A stretch of 47,410 bases of DNA from an uncultured Bacteroidia bacterium (GTDB lineage: Bacteria > Bacteroidota > Bacteroidia > Bacteroidales > UBA932). Shown here piece by piece: positions 34,990 through 43,474 of the stretch (positions are counted from its first letter, which is position 1; every line of letters starts with the position of its first letter). Where the stretch lies: the NCBI GenBank assembly GCA_902797035.1, contig CADBRH010000014.1, positions 1 through 47,410 on the forward strand. The letters are read 5' to 3'. Both the position numbers and the translations under genes were made by a program. Below the pieces are notes generated by a model. The model worked only from the letters and a program-made list of their open reading frames with translations. It was not told where the DNA came from and did not search any database.

Positions 34990-35547
34990 ATGACCGCTAT
35001 TATCATCCTCATCGCCCTCGCGTTGATCATAGGACTTTACATTTTCAAGACCCAGCGCGAGCTCATCAGCCTGGAGGAGAAGATGAAGAACGCTTTCGGG
35101 CAAATCAACGTCCAGTTGAAGACAAGGTGGGACGCTGTGACCAACCTCGTAGAGATGACCAAGCAGTATACTGTCCACGAGCATGACACACTGACCGATG
35201 TGATTTCCCAGCGCAGGGTCAACAATGTGTCCCCCGAGCAGGTCGCCGACCAGGACAACGCCATCCAGACTGTCCTGACCCGCCTCAACGCCGTAGCCGA
35301 GGCGTATCCCGACCTCAAGGCCAACTCGATGTTCACCGACACTATGGCCAGCATCCGCCAGTATGAGGAGAATGTCCGTGTGAGCAGGATGGTTTACAAT
35401 GATTCCGTCACGAAGATGAACATGATGGTCCGCCAGTGGCCGTCCTCGATAGTCGCGTCGATGCTGCATTTCACCACTCACGACCTTCTCCCTGAGGACA
35501 CCGCCAAGGCCGAGGCTCCTTCCGTCTCCGACATTTTCAATAAATAA
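34990..35547 (+). CDS. LemA family protein
   Basis: A 185-aa protein with an N-terminal membrane helix (MTAIIILIALALIIGLYIF) followed by the antiparallel helical LemA domain (LEEKMKNAFGQINVQLKTRWDAVTNLVEMTKQYTVHE..., YPDLKANSMFTDTMASIRQYEENVRVSRMVYNDSV). The short N-terminus points out of the cytoplasm; the function of LemA is not established. It is followed 6 bases later by a DUF2207 membrane protein. LemA beside DUF2207 or TPM-domain genes is a frequent pairing and suggests a joint envelope role. Confidence 0.92.
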   Translation: MTAIIILIALALIIGLYIFKTQRELISLEEKMKNAFGQINVQLKTRWDAVTNLVEMTKQYTVHEHDTLTDVISQRRVNNVSPEQVADQDNAIQTVLTRLNAVAEAYPDLKANSMFTDTMASIRQYEENVRVSRMVYNDSVTKMNMMVRQWPSSIVASMLHFTTHDLLPEDTAKAEAPSVSDIFNK

Positions 35548-35553
35548 TCCACC

Positions 35554-37227
35554 ATGCGGCCGCTTCGGGTTTTCCTGAGCGTCGTCCTGCTTGCGTTTTC
35601 CGTCACGTCTCTGGCCCAGAGCCAGGTTGATTCCGTGCGGATAGACGTCGAGTTGCGGGACGACGGCTCCGCTTTTGTGAGTGAGAGATGGGTCATCGAT
35701 ATCGATGACATGATCACCGAATGGTACCTCGCGAAGGAGAATCTGGGCAAGATGACAATCCGCGACTTCAGTGTCACGGACGAGTCCGGCTCCAAGTATA
35801 TGAATGAGGGAACGGGCTGGGTTGTCAAGCGTTCCCGCCAGGATAAAGCCCGCAGGTGCGGAATCGTTGAGAAATCAGACGGTTACGAACTATGTTGGGG
35901 AGTGGGCAGCTCGGGTCGTCACGCCTACACCGCCACCTACACCATGACCGGCCTTGTGAAAGGATATTCCGACGCCGAGGGTTTCAACCACATGTTCGTG
36001 ACTCCCACGGACGGGAACCCGGGTAGCGTTATCATGAATATACGTAAACAAGGGACCATCCTGACTGGAGACAACACCAAGGTGTGGGGATTCCGGTTCA
36101 AGGGCGAGGTCGAGGTTCTCGAGGGAGCCGTCAAGTATTGGTCGACCGAGCCGTTCTCGAGCGAGAGCGCCCTGGTGGCCATGGTCGCTTTCGAGAAAGG
36201 CATGTTCGAACCGGACCTGAAAGTCGACAAGAGTTTCGAGGATGTCAAGAAGCAGGCTTTCAAGGGGAGCGATTACAAGAAGCCTAATCGGAGCCTGGAA
36301 GAGTTTCTCGATGAGTTGTTCGGGCTGTTCATCGCTTTCCTGGCGTTTCTGCCGGGCGTGGCCGCGGTGTGGAAGTATTTCCGGGACCGCAAGCTCAGGA
36401 AAGCTCTTCTCGGAGGCAATGAGAAAGATGTGGACTGGTTCCGGGACGTGCCCGTGGGCGGGAATCTGCGGAAAGCCTCCAATATCATCCGTCTGATCTC
36501 GGGGAAATCTTCCTCGAGACCCGGCGCTGAGAGCCAGAACTTGATCGCGGCGTACATGATGAGGCTCTTCTACCGAGGGGCTTTCGAGCTGGTGCCTCAA
36601 CTCTCCGGCGACCCGGCATTCAAGATCAATGACTTGATTATCAAGGACGACGAGCCTCGAGGCTCCGACTTGAACTTTGAGATGGATCTCTACAATTTCT
36701 TCAAGGAGGCCGCCGGCGACGACGCCATCCTCCAGAAGAAAGAGTTGAAGAGATGGGCCAACTCCCATGGTAAAAGGCTGTACGAGTGGCAGAGTGAGGT
36801 AAAGGATAATTCCACGCTCAAGACCTTGAACGCCAAGGATGTTCGGGAAGTCTATGGCCTTAAGAAATTCCTTAAGGACTTCACCCTCATCAAGGACCGC
36901 GGGACCGTCGAGGTCAAGCTTTGGAACAATTACCTGATTTTCGCCTCGCTGTACGGGATAGCCGAACAGGTCTATAAAGACTTCAAGAAAGTCTGTCCGG
37001 AGTATTTCACCCTTTCCAAGACCATGAGCCAGTTCCAGGACGTCACCCCTGTCGTCCTCTGGAACACTATCGGCGACACCTCGCGCTATTTCAACAAGTC
37101 GGCGTACAACTACGCTTCCCGCCAGAGCGTCTCGTCAGGCGGCTCCCGCTGGGGAGGCGGAGGAGGGTCCATCTCCTTTGGAGGCGGAGGAGGCTTCTCG
37201 GGCGGAGGCCACTCCGGTGGAAGATAA
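35554..37227 (+). CDS. DUF2207 domain membrane protein with Gly-rich tail
   Basis: A 557-aa protein with signal peptide MRPLRVFLSVVLLAFSVTSLAQ. An exported beta-rich domain covers about 25-230 (VDSVRIDVELRDDGSAFVSERWVIDI, the DUF2207 start), a membrane helix about 255-275 (LFIAFLAFLPGVAAVWKYF), and a cytoplasmic domain about 280-520. The C-terminal tail is rich in Gly and Ser (GGSRWGGGGGSISFGGGGGFSGGG-like), as is usual for DUF2207 and TPM-type proteins. The function is unknown. The neighbour LemA and the membrane topology support a shared envelope role. Typical DUF2207 proteins have two central helices; only one is evident here. Confidence 0.85.
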   Translation: MRPLRVFLSVVLLAFSVTSLAQSQVDSVRIDVELRDDGSAFVSERWVIDIDDMITEWYLAKENLGKMTIRDFSVTDESGSKYMNEGTGWVVKRSRQDKARRCGIVEKSDGYELCWGVGSSGRHAYTATYTMTGLVKGYSDAEGFNHMFVTPTDGNPGSVIMNIRKQGTILTGDNTKVWGFRFKGEVEVLEGAVKYWSTEPFSSESALVAMVAFEKGMFEPDLKVDKSFEDVKKQAFKGSDYKKPNRSLEEFLDELFGLFIAFLAFLPGVAAVWKYFRDRKLRKALLGGNEKDVDWFRDVPVGGNLRKASNIIRLISGKSSSRPGAESQNLIAAYMMRLFYRGAFELVPQLSGDPAFKINDLIIKDDEPRGSDLNFEMDLYNFFKEAAGDDAILQKKELKRWANSHGKRLYEWQSEVKDNSTLKTLNAKDVREVYGLKKFLKDFTLIKDRGTVEVKLWNNYLIFASLYGIAEQVYKDFKKVCPEYFTLSKTMSQFQDVTPVVLWNTIGDTSRYFNKSAYNYASRQSVSSGGSRWGGGGGSISFGGGGGFSGGGHSGGR

Positions 37228-37278
37228 ATAGCATCATTCTTGCATGGCATTCCCCGGTTGTTATCCAGATTGTTTGAG

Positions 37279-38949
37279 ATGAGACTGGTTAAAAGATTAA
37301 TAGCGTCGCTCATATTCCTGTCCTCCATGGCGGCGGGACAGGCTGTCTCCCAGAACGTGAAGACTATTGGGGACAATGACGGCAAACTGATCGACGCGGT
37401 GGGAGCCATCGGCGAGGGGCGGGTCGAGAGAGCCTCTTGGTTATTGGACGAGATTGTGAAGAGCGACCCGGGCAACGACGCCGCCTGGTATTATCTCGGT
37501 CTTTGCGACTTGTATGCAAGGGACATCAAAGGAGCCCGGGAGGCGTTTAAAAAAGCCTCCGAACTGGATCCGGGCAACTATTGGTACAAGGACAGGCTCG
37601 CGCTGGCGTATTCGATGACCGGGGAGGACGACCTCACCGTAGCCACATACGAGGATCTGCTGAAAGAGTTCCCGAAGAAAAACGATCTCTATTTCACACT
37701 CGTCAACCTGTACCTCAAGCAGAACCAGTTTGACAAGGCGATAGCGGCGATGGACCAGATAGAGACGGTCTTCGGGAAGAGCGAGAGCGTCACGGGAACC
37801 AAATATGACATCCTGCTCAGGCAGAACAAGCCCGAAGAGGCTCTGAGAACGCTGGAGGAATATAATAAGGAGTATTCCTCCCCTTATGTGCTTACCAAAC
37901 TCGGGGATCACACCCTGGCCGAGTACAAGGACTCCCTAGCCCTTGATTATTATAAGGAAGCTCTTGATATTCAATCGGATTACATGCCCGCCCTGCTCGG
38001 TGAGGCGGAAGTGTACCGTATAAGGAGGAACCACGACGGATTCTTCGGCACATTGAGGAGATTCGTGGATGACACCCAGACGGAGCCCCAGGCGAAGAGC
38101 CAGTACCTCAGCCTGCTGCTCCAGAGGTCGGAGCCACGGTTCATCCAGAGTTTTATGCCGAGGATAGACTCTTTGTACGAGACCATGACCCTAAGGCACC
38201 CGGCCGACAGCGAGGCGCTCAAGGCCGCCGGGCTGTATTACTATGCCACAGAGCGGCTCGACAAGGCCAAATCCGTGATGAGAAAGAACATGGACCTGCA
38301 TCCGGAAAGTTTGGAGGCCGCCACGACATATGTCCAGATTCTGGGATACATGAGCGATTGGGACGGACTCTACGCGGCGGCGGACAGCGCCCTGGCCAGG
38401 TTCCCCCGGGAGACAGGCTTTCTCGAGATGAAGAACGTGGCCTGCTATAACAAAAAGGATTGGCAAGGTATCATCCAGAATTGCGCGAGAATGATCGCGA
38501 TAGCGCCGGAGGACACTTCGGTGACCGTCCCGGCGCTCGCGAACATCGGAGACATGTATCACGAGATGGGCGACGAGAAGGAGGCTTTCAACTATTACAA
38601 GAAGGCGCTGAGACTCAACCCCGAGTACTGTCCGGCGTTGAACAACTACGCCTATTATCTCGCCCTTAAGGGGAAGAGCCTCAAGAAGGCGCGCGACATG
38701 AGCAGGAAAACCGTCGAGAAAGAGCCGGACAATTCCACCTATCTCGACACGTACGGCTGGATACTTCATCTGCTAGGCAAGGATCATGACGCCAAGGCGG
38801 TGTTCAAGCACGCTCTGCTCTACGGGGCGAACGACAGCGCCGTGAGCCTGGATCACTACGCCGAGGTGCTCGAGGCGCTCGGGGAGAACGACCTCGCCAA
38901 AGTGTACAGGACACGGGCCGAGAAAAAGAGATCGGAGGGGAAAGAGTGA
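37279..38949 (+). CDS. Exported tetratricopeptide-repeat protein
   Basis: A 556-aa protein with signal peptide MRLVKRLIASLIFLSSMAAGQAVSQ followed by TPR repeats over most of its length. Clear examples are DAAWYYLGLCDLYARDIKGAREAFKKASELDPG near residues 60-95 and ALANIGDMYHEMGDEKEAFNYYKKALRLNPEYCPALNNYAYYLAL near 430-475. It probably serves as a periplasmic scaffold. The start at 37279 gives the signal peptide; a 13-codon extension upstream does not. It is joined to the EnvC-like gene by a one-base overlap (TGATG), so the two are likely translated together and may act together in cell separation. Confidence 0.85.
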   Translation: MRLVKRLIASLIFLSSMAAGQAVSQNVKTIGDNDGKLIDAVGAIGEGRVERASWLLDEIVKSDPGNDAAWYYLGLCDLYARDIKGAREAFKKASELDPGNYWYKDRLALAYSMTGEDDLTVATYEDLLKEFPKKNDLYFTLVNLYLKQNQFDKAIAAMDQIETVFGKSESVTGTKYDILLRQNKPEEALRTLEEYNKEYSSPYVLTKLGDHTLAEYKDSLALDYYKEALDIQSDYMPALLGEAEVYRIRRNHDGFFGTLRRFVDDTQTEPQAKSQYLSLLLQRSEPRFIQSFMPRIDSLYETMTLRHPADSEALKAAGLYYYATERLDKAKSVMRKNMDLHPESLEAATTYVQILGYMSDWDGLYAAADSALARFPRETGFLEMKNVACYNKKDWQGIIQNCARMIAIAPEDTSVTVPALANIGDMYHEMGDEKEAFNYYKKALRLNPEYCPALNNYAYYLALKGKSLKKARDMSRKTVEKEPDNSTYLDTYGWILHLLGKDHDAKAVFKHALLYGANDSAVSLDHYAEVLEALGENDLAKVYRTRAEKKRSEGKE

Positions 38950-40151
38950 TGAGGAGATGGGCCGGAATAGCGCTGAGTCTCATCCTCGCCTTCTCGGCGG
39001 GGGTCAACGCCGTTCACGCCCAGGACACCAAGGCCCAGGAGACAAAGAAAGCCAGGCTTCAGAAAGAGATCGCCATTCTCGACGGTCAGATAAAAGCCAT
39101 AACGACCAAAAGCGCAAGCGCCATAAGCAAGCTCTCGCTAATCCGTAAGAAAGTGGACGCCAGAAAAGAGCTTGTCGCCGAGAGCGACAGGGAGATAGCC
39201 GGGCTCAACTCCTCCATACATGAGAAGGAGGAGGAGATCAAGCTCCTGCAAGCCCGCCTGGACACACTCTCGGATCATTACGACAGGCTCGTCAAAGGCG
39301 CCTACAAAAACCGTAACGCCAAGGTCTGGTATATGTTCATACTCTCGAGTGACAACATCGGACAGGCTTTCCGTAGATACGGTTATCTCCGCGACCTCTC
39401 GAAACAGATGAACGCCCAGGCCGGGAGAATCATCACCGCGAGGGACACCCTCGAGAAAGAGCGGGCGGCCTTGACAGAGCTGAAAAAGGAAGCCGAGACC
39501 CTCAGGAGCCAGAGAATGGCCGAGGTCGGGAAGCTGCAAGCGGAGCAGAATGACTCCCAGAAACTTGTCAATCAACTCAAAAGGGACAAGAAAAGGTACC
39601 AGCAGGATCTCTCCCAGAAAAAGAGAGAGGTGGAAGCCCTGAACCGTGAGATTCAAAAGATCATCAACGAGGCCCTGGACCAAAAAAGCGGAGGGAAGAA
39701 GTCTTCCGCGAAGGCCTCGGCGCCTATCGACTACACCTTGGCCAAACAGTTCGAGTCGAACAAGGGCAAACTGCCCTGGCCGGCCGACGGGGCGGTGGTG
39801 GACCACTTCGGCCAGCGCTACGACCCGGTATACACCAACCTCAAACTTCCCTTCAACAACGGGATATCCATAGCCCTCCAGCAAGGCTCCGCCATCAAGG
39901 CCGTATTTGACGGCGAGGTCAAGCAAGTGGTCGTTATGCCTGGTTACAACAAATGCGTCCTGGTACAACACGGCAACTATTTCTCATTCTATTGCAAGAT
40001 GGGCGCTGTCGGGGTCAAGAAAGGCGACAAGGTCAAGACCGGTCAGACTCTCGGCACAGTGGACACGATCGGCGGCGAGACACAATTGCACTTCCAGATT
40101 TGGTCCGGAAAGACTCCTCAGAACCCCGAGACATGGCTGAGACCGAGATAA
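38949..40151 (+). CDS. EnvC-like murein hydrolase activator (degenerate LytM/M23 domain)
   Basis: A 400-aa protein with signal peptide MRRWAGIALSLILAFSAGVNAVHAQ. A long coiled coil spans about residues 28-250, and a C-terminal LytM/M23 domain about 275-400 (LPWPADGAVVDHFGQRYDP...). Three of the four zinc ligands of active LytM enzymes are absent: the usual HxGxD reads NNGIS, and the HxH reads QLH. That is the state seen in EnvC and NlpD, which do not cut murein but activate N-acetylmuramoyl-L-alanine amidases at the septum; here this is inferred. It overlaps the TPR gene by one base and is followed two bases later by tsaE. Confidence 0.88.
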   Translation: MRRWAGIALSLILAFSAGVNAVHAQDTKAQETKKARLQKEIAILDGQIKAITTKSASAISKLSLIRKKVDARKELVAESDREIAGLNSSIHEKEEEIKLLQARLDTLSDHYDRLVKGAYKNRNAKVWYMFILSSDNIGQAFRRYGYLRDLSKQMNAQAGRIITARDTLEKERAALTELKKEAETLRSQRMAEVGKLQAEQNDSQKLVNQLKRDKKRYQQDLSQKKREVEALNREIQKIINEALDQKSGGKKSSAKASAPIDYTLAKQFESNKGKLPWPADGAVVDHFGQRYDPVYTNLKLPFNNGISIALQQGSAIKAVFDGEVKQVVVMPGYNKCVLVQHGNYFSFYCKMGAVGVKKGDKVKTGQTLGTVDTIGGETQLHFQIWSGKTPQNPETWLRPR

Positions 40152-40153
40152 AG

Positions 40154-40579
40154 ATGAGACACGAGATCACCATAAAAGACCTTAGCGACATCGACAGGGC
40201 AGCCGGAGAGTTCCGCGAGGCCATCGGCGACAACAGGATCATAGCGTTTTACGCGCCGATGGGGGCGGGTAAGACCACGTTCACGACAGCTCTTTGCCGT
40301 AGGCTCGGGGTCAGGGAAGACGCCGTCAGCTCCCCCACTTTCGCCATCGTCAACGAGTACAGGACCGGGGACGGCGAGCCGATGTACCATTTCGATTTCT
40401 ACAGGGTGTCAAAGGTCTCCGAGGCACTGGACATCGGTTTCTATGATTATATTGACAGTGGCTCACTATGCGTCATCGAATGGCCGGAGAACATTGAGGA
40501 GCTCCTTCCCGAAGAGACTTTAAAAGTATCGATAACCGCCAATCCCGACGGTTCCCGCCTGGTCAGCTGGGAGGACTGA
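40154..40579 (+). CDS. tsaE: tRNA threonylcarbamoyladenosine biosynthesis ATPase TsaE
   Basis: Small P-loop ATPase of the TsaBDE complex that makes t6A37 in tRNAs reading ANN codons. It has 141 aa. Walker A APMGAGKTTF is near residues 34-43, followed by SSPTFAIVNEY and the family-specific MYHFDFYRV and VIEWPENI. The start at 40154 follows the EnvC-like stop by two bases; an ATG at 40133 inside the previous gene would add seven residues (MAETEIK). It is the last gene of the run and is convergent with yifB, with nine bases between the stops. Confidence 0.93.
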   Translation: MRHEITIKDLSDIDRAAGEFREAIGDNRIIAFYAPMGAGKTTFTTALCRRLGVREDAVSSPTFAIVNEYRTGDGEPMYHFDFYRVSKVSEALDIGFYDYIDSGSLCVIEWPENIEELLPEETLKVSITANPDGSRLVSWED

Positions 40580-40588
40580 TTCCCCCTG

Positions 40589-42154
40589 TCAAATACCCTC
40601 TATCCTGTCGAGGAAACGATATGACGCGGCTTCCGCCAGGAACTCTGGCCTGATGGAGGCGGCGCCTTCCAGATCGGCGATCGTCCTCGCGACTTTCAGG
40701 ATCCTTGAGTAGGCCCTCGCGGAGAGGCCGAGCTTGTCCATCATCCTTTCAATCAGTTTCCCGCACTCCTCGTCCAGAGGACAGTATCTCTCAAGCATCC
40801 GTCCGGTCATCTCGGCGTTCGTGAATATCCCCTCGCCGGCGAAACGGTCTTTCTGGACCGCCCTCGCCCTCATCACCCTGGCCGCGACCTCCGCCCCCGG
40901 CTCACCCTTCTTCCTCCCGACAAGTTTCTTGGTGTCCACGGGCCGCAACCAGAGTTGTATATCGATCCTGTCCAGAATAGGGCCGGAGAGTCTCGACAGG
41001 TAGGCGGCCCTTTGACCCGGGGTGCAGCGGCAACGGTCGCCCTCCCCGTAGTAGCCGCAGGGACAGGGATTCGAGGCCGCCACAAGCATGAACGAGGCCG
41101 GGTACTCCAATTTGGACCGGAGTCTGGATATTGTCACTTTACGGTCCTCCATCGGCCCCCTAAGAGCTTCTATGACGGATTTGGGCATCTGGCCGTACTC
41201 GTCGAGGAACAGTATCCCGTTATGGGCGAGGGTCACTTCCCCGGGCCTGATGTCCTGCCCCGCTCCGCCGCCTATGATGGCCGGGAGAGAGGCGCTGTAA
41301 TGGGGCGACCTGAAAGGACGCTCCCTGATAAGCCCGATCATTGGCCCCTTCATCCCATAGACGGAGTATATCTTGCTCGTGACTATGGATTCCTCCTTGG
41401 TCATCGGGGGAAGAATACCGGAGAGCGCCTTCGCGAGAGAGCTTTTCCCGCTGCCAGGCGGGCCGATCATAATAAGGTTATGCCCTCCGGCCGCCGCGAT
41501 CTCAGCCCCTCTCTTGGCGCTCTCCTGGCCGATTATCTCAGAGAAATCCATCACATCGAACCCGGACGGGACCCGTTCCGGAAATGCCTTCCCGACAGAA
41601 GAGCGGGGAAGGCATGCGTTCCAGACCAGAAGGTCGCTGGGGTCTTCCTCCTCCTCAAGGATTCTGAGGACGTCCATCAGGTTTCTTGGGCCGAATATCG
41701 ATATTCCCTCGCACTCCATAGCCTCCATGGCCGATTCCAGAGGGAATATGCAACCCTCCTTCCCGAGAGTCGAGGCGAGATCCGCTATGGGAAGGGAACC
41801 CTGGATCTGACGGAGAGACCCGTCCAGTCCTAATTCCCCCATTATTATGTACTTCCCGAGGCCGGGCATAGCCCTTTGACCCGAGGCGGCTATTATCCCG
41901 AGCGCGATCGGAAGGTCATATCCTCCACCATTTTTCCGCAGATCCGCCGGGGCCAGATTGATGACAATTTTTCTCCCCGGAATATGGAACCCTAGCGACT
42001 GTAGCGCCGTTATGGTCCTGAGGAGACTTTCTTTTACCGCCACGTCGGCCAGGCCGACCAGATGTACTCCGATACCGGGAGTGATGTCCACTTCCACAGC
42101 CACCGGGACCGCCTCGATGCCGATGCATTTGGCGGCCGTGATGTTTATCAGCAT
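40589..42154 (-). CDS. YifB family Mg-chelatase-like AAA+ ATPase (ComM)
   Basis: A 521-aa member of the YifB/ComM family. ComM in naturally competent bacteria is a branch-migration helicase used when integrating foreign DNA. Residues 1-170 are the Lon-protease-like N-domain (VEVDITPGIGVHLVGLADVAVKESLLRT, INLAPADLRKNGGGYDLPIALG). The Mg-chelatase AAA core has Walker A GPPGSGKSSLA and Walker B ILFLDEYGQ, with SNPCPCGYYG and the C-terminal four-Cys region typical of the family. With comEC in the same window it hints at competence functions, although comEC here is short. A 7-bp inverted repeat with a 15-base spacer lies upstream. Confidence 0.92.
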   Translation of the reverse strand: MLINITAAKCIGIEAVPVAVEVDITPGIGVHLVGLADVAVKESLLRTITALQSLGFHIPGRKIVINLAPADLRKNGGGYDLPIALGIIAASGQRAMPGLGKYIIMGELGLDGSLRQIQGSLPIADLASTLGKEGCIFPLESAMEAMECEGISIFGPRNLMDVLRILEEEEDPSDLLVWNACLPRSSVGKAFPERVPSGFDVMDFSEIIGQESAKRGAEIAAAGGHNLIMIGPPGSGKSSLAKALSGILPPMTKEESIVTSKIYSVYGMKGPMIGLIRERPFRSPHYSASLPAIIGGGAGQDIRPGEVTLAHNGILFLDEYGQMPKSVIEALRGPMEDRKVTISRLRSKLEYPASFMLVAASNPCPCGYYGEGDRCRCTPGQRAAYLSRLSGPILDRIDIQLWLRPVDTKKLVGRKKGEPGAEVAARVMRARAVQKDRFAGEGIFTNAEMTGRMLERYCPLDEECGKLIERMMDKLGLSARAYSRILKVARTIADLEGAASIRPEFLAEAASYRFLDRIEGI

Positions 42155-42168
42155 AGCTCAAGTCTAAA

Positions 42169-42197
42169 GTTCGGGGCGAATATACGTCGTCCCGAAC
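42169..42197. repeat. 7-bp inverted repeat upstream of yifB
   Basis: GTTCGGG (42169-42175) and CCCGAAC (42191-42197) are exact reverse complements. The 15-base spacer contains TATATTCG on the minus strand (42177-42184), which is one base off the -7 consensus. This may be an operator around the yifB promoter or a leader hairpin. Confidence 0.4.
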
Positions 42198-42243
42198 TCA
42201 AACCTTGTCAAAAACAGAAAAACCGATGATAAAAAACAGAAAT

Positions 42244-43395
42244 TTATCTTTTTCGCAGACACTCGTGTATGAAGTTCCACGCCGGCTCCTTGTAATAACG
42301 GTGTCCCCCGTCTCCGACGGCGAGCGAGCAGGACCCCTTGCCGGCGGCTTTGAAAATCTCCTCTGTCTTAGCGAATTCCTCCCTGGCCCCGTCAATCGGG
42401 AATATCCCGTCGTCCTTGCCCTGGATCACACATAAGTGGCGTCCGGCTAGCAGGCCGGCCACATCCCCCATATTCCCGAGATCCAGCATTCCGGGAATAT
42501 AGTTGCACTCGCAGTGAGGCATCGCAAGAATGCTTTTCTCATAAGAGCAGAAAGCGCCCGAGGGAAGGCAAAGCGCTATCCTCGTGTCTATGGCCCCGGC
42601 GTAAAGAGTCGCGGTCCCGCCCCCGGAGTGTCCCGAGACAATAACCTTCGAGGGATCAACCGGGAGGTTCGCGAGCGACCAGTCGATAATCTTCATGATG
42701 TCCCAGACCCTGTCCCCGACCGGAGTGCGGCCGACGAGGAGATCGTGTAGCGTATATTCATGGCAGGAGGAGGTGGCGTCCGACTTGAGCCCGGCCTCGC
42801 GGCGGGTCTTGCCGAAGCCCCTGGCGGTGGGGGCAATGGCGATGAAACCCTCCTGGACGGCCTGGACAGCGATATTCCTCTCCCCGTCCTCGGCGAGGGA
42901 CCTGTCCTCCTCGTTCCAATACACACCGGCGTAGAGCTCGGTGTTTTTGGAATGACCGTGAGGGGTGATCACCAGTCCTGTTTTCCTTTCAACGCCTTTG
43001 GGCCGAAGGATGACGACCGGAAGGAGGACATCCGGCTCGGTCCAGATCTCCCAACGCTCACGAGTGTATGCCCCCATGTCCTCGCTGTCAGTCTGGCTCG
43101 CGGAAGGCTTGAAGCCGGCAAGCTCTTTTTTCATCCTCGTGACTCCCAGGGTCGCCTCCAGCTCGGACCGGAAGTTCTTTTGCCACTTACGGAGACTTCC
43201 TTTCCAACTTCGCCAGGCGTATTTCCCGGCGGCGTTGGAATACAGGGCGGTGAAATGGTCCTCAGACGAGGGGTAACCTGTCATATCCACTTGTGGGCGG
43301 CTGTAAACCGGTTTGGTCTCTTGTGAGAAAACAGGCGCGGCCGAGAGAGAGAACAACAACGCTAGAGTGACAAGAAGTGGTCGGCGAGATATCAT
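42244..43395 (-). CDS. Exported alpha/beta hydrolase (acetyl esterase-like)
   Basis: A 383-aa protein with signal peptide MISRRPLLVTLALLFSLSAAPVFSQ. The alpha/beta hydrolase fold covers about 120-383: strand and oxyanion part GLVITPHGHSKNTE, nucleophile elbow SGHSGGG (Ser257), acid in QGKDDGIFP (Asp328 or Asp329), base His365 in GDGGHRYY. The architecture resembles Abhydrolase_7 / acetylxylan-esterase-like proteins of Bacteroidota. The substrate is not evident; with the esterase-rich block at 23-31 kb, a carbohydrate ester is plausible. It is divergent from the nucleoside kinase. Confidence 0.82.
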   Translation of the reverse strand: MISRRPLLVTLALLFSLSAAPVFSQETKPVYSRPQVDMTGYPSSEDHFTALYSNAAGKYAWRSWKGSLRKWQKNFRSELEATLGVTRMKKELAGFKPSASQTDSEDMGAYTRERWEIWTEPDVLLPVVILRPKGVERKTGLVITPHGHSKNTELYAGVYWNEEDRSLAEDGERNIAVQAVQEGFIAIAPTARGFGKTRREAGLKSDATSSCHEYTLHDLLVGRTPVGDRVWDIMKIIDWSLANLPVDPSKVIVSGHSGGGTATLYAGAIDTRIALCLPSGAFCSYEKSILAMPHCECNYIPGMLDLGNMGDVAGLLAGRHLCVIQGKDDGIFPIDGAREEFAKTEEIFKAAGKGSCSLAVGDGGHRYYKEPAWNFIHECLRKR

Positions 43396-43447
43396 GGCGA
43401 ATGGTTTTTATCTTTCCGTAAATATACTGAAAGATACTTAATTTGAG

Positions 43448-43455
43448 TATATTTG
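43448..43455 (+). promoter_or_regulatory. -7 box of the nucleoside kinase gene
   Basis: TATATTTG matches TAnnTTTG and lies 19 bases before the ATG at 43475. A good TTTG at -33 is not seen. Confidence 0.45.
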
Positions 43456-43474
43456 TAAGACCAGACTGTATGAT

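Noticed and set aside
37135..37227. G-rich repetitive stretch
   Set aside because: It is the Gly-rich tail common in DUF2207 proteins, not an independent DNA repeat.
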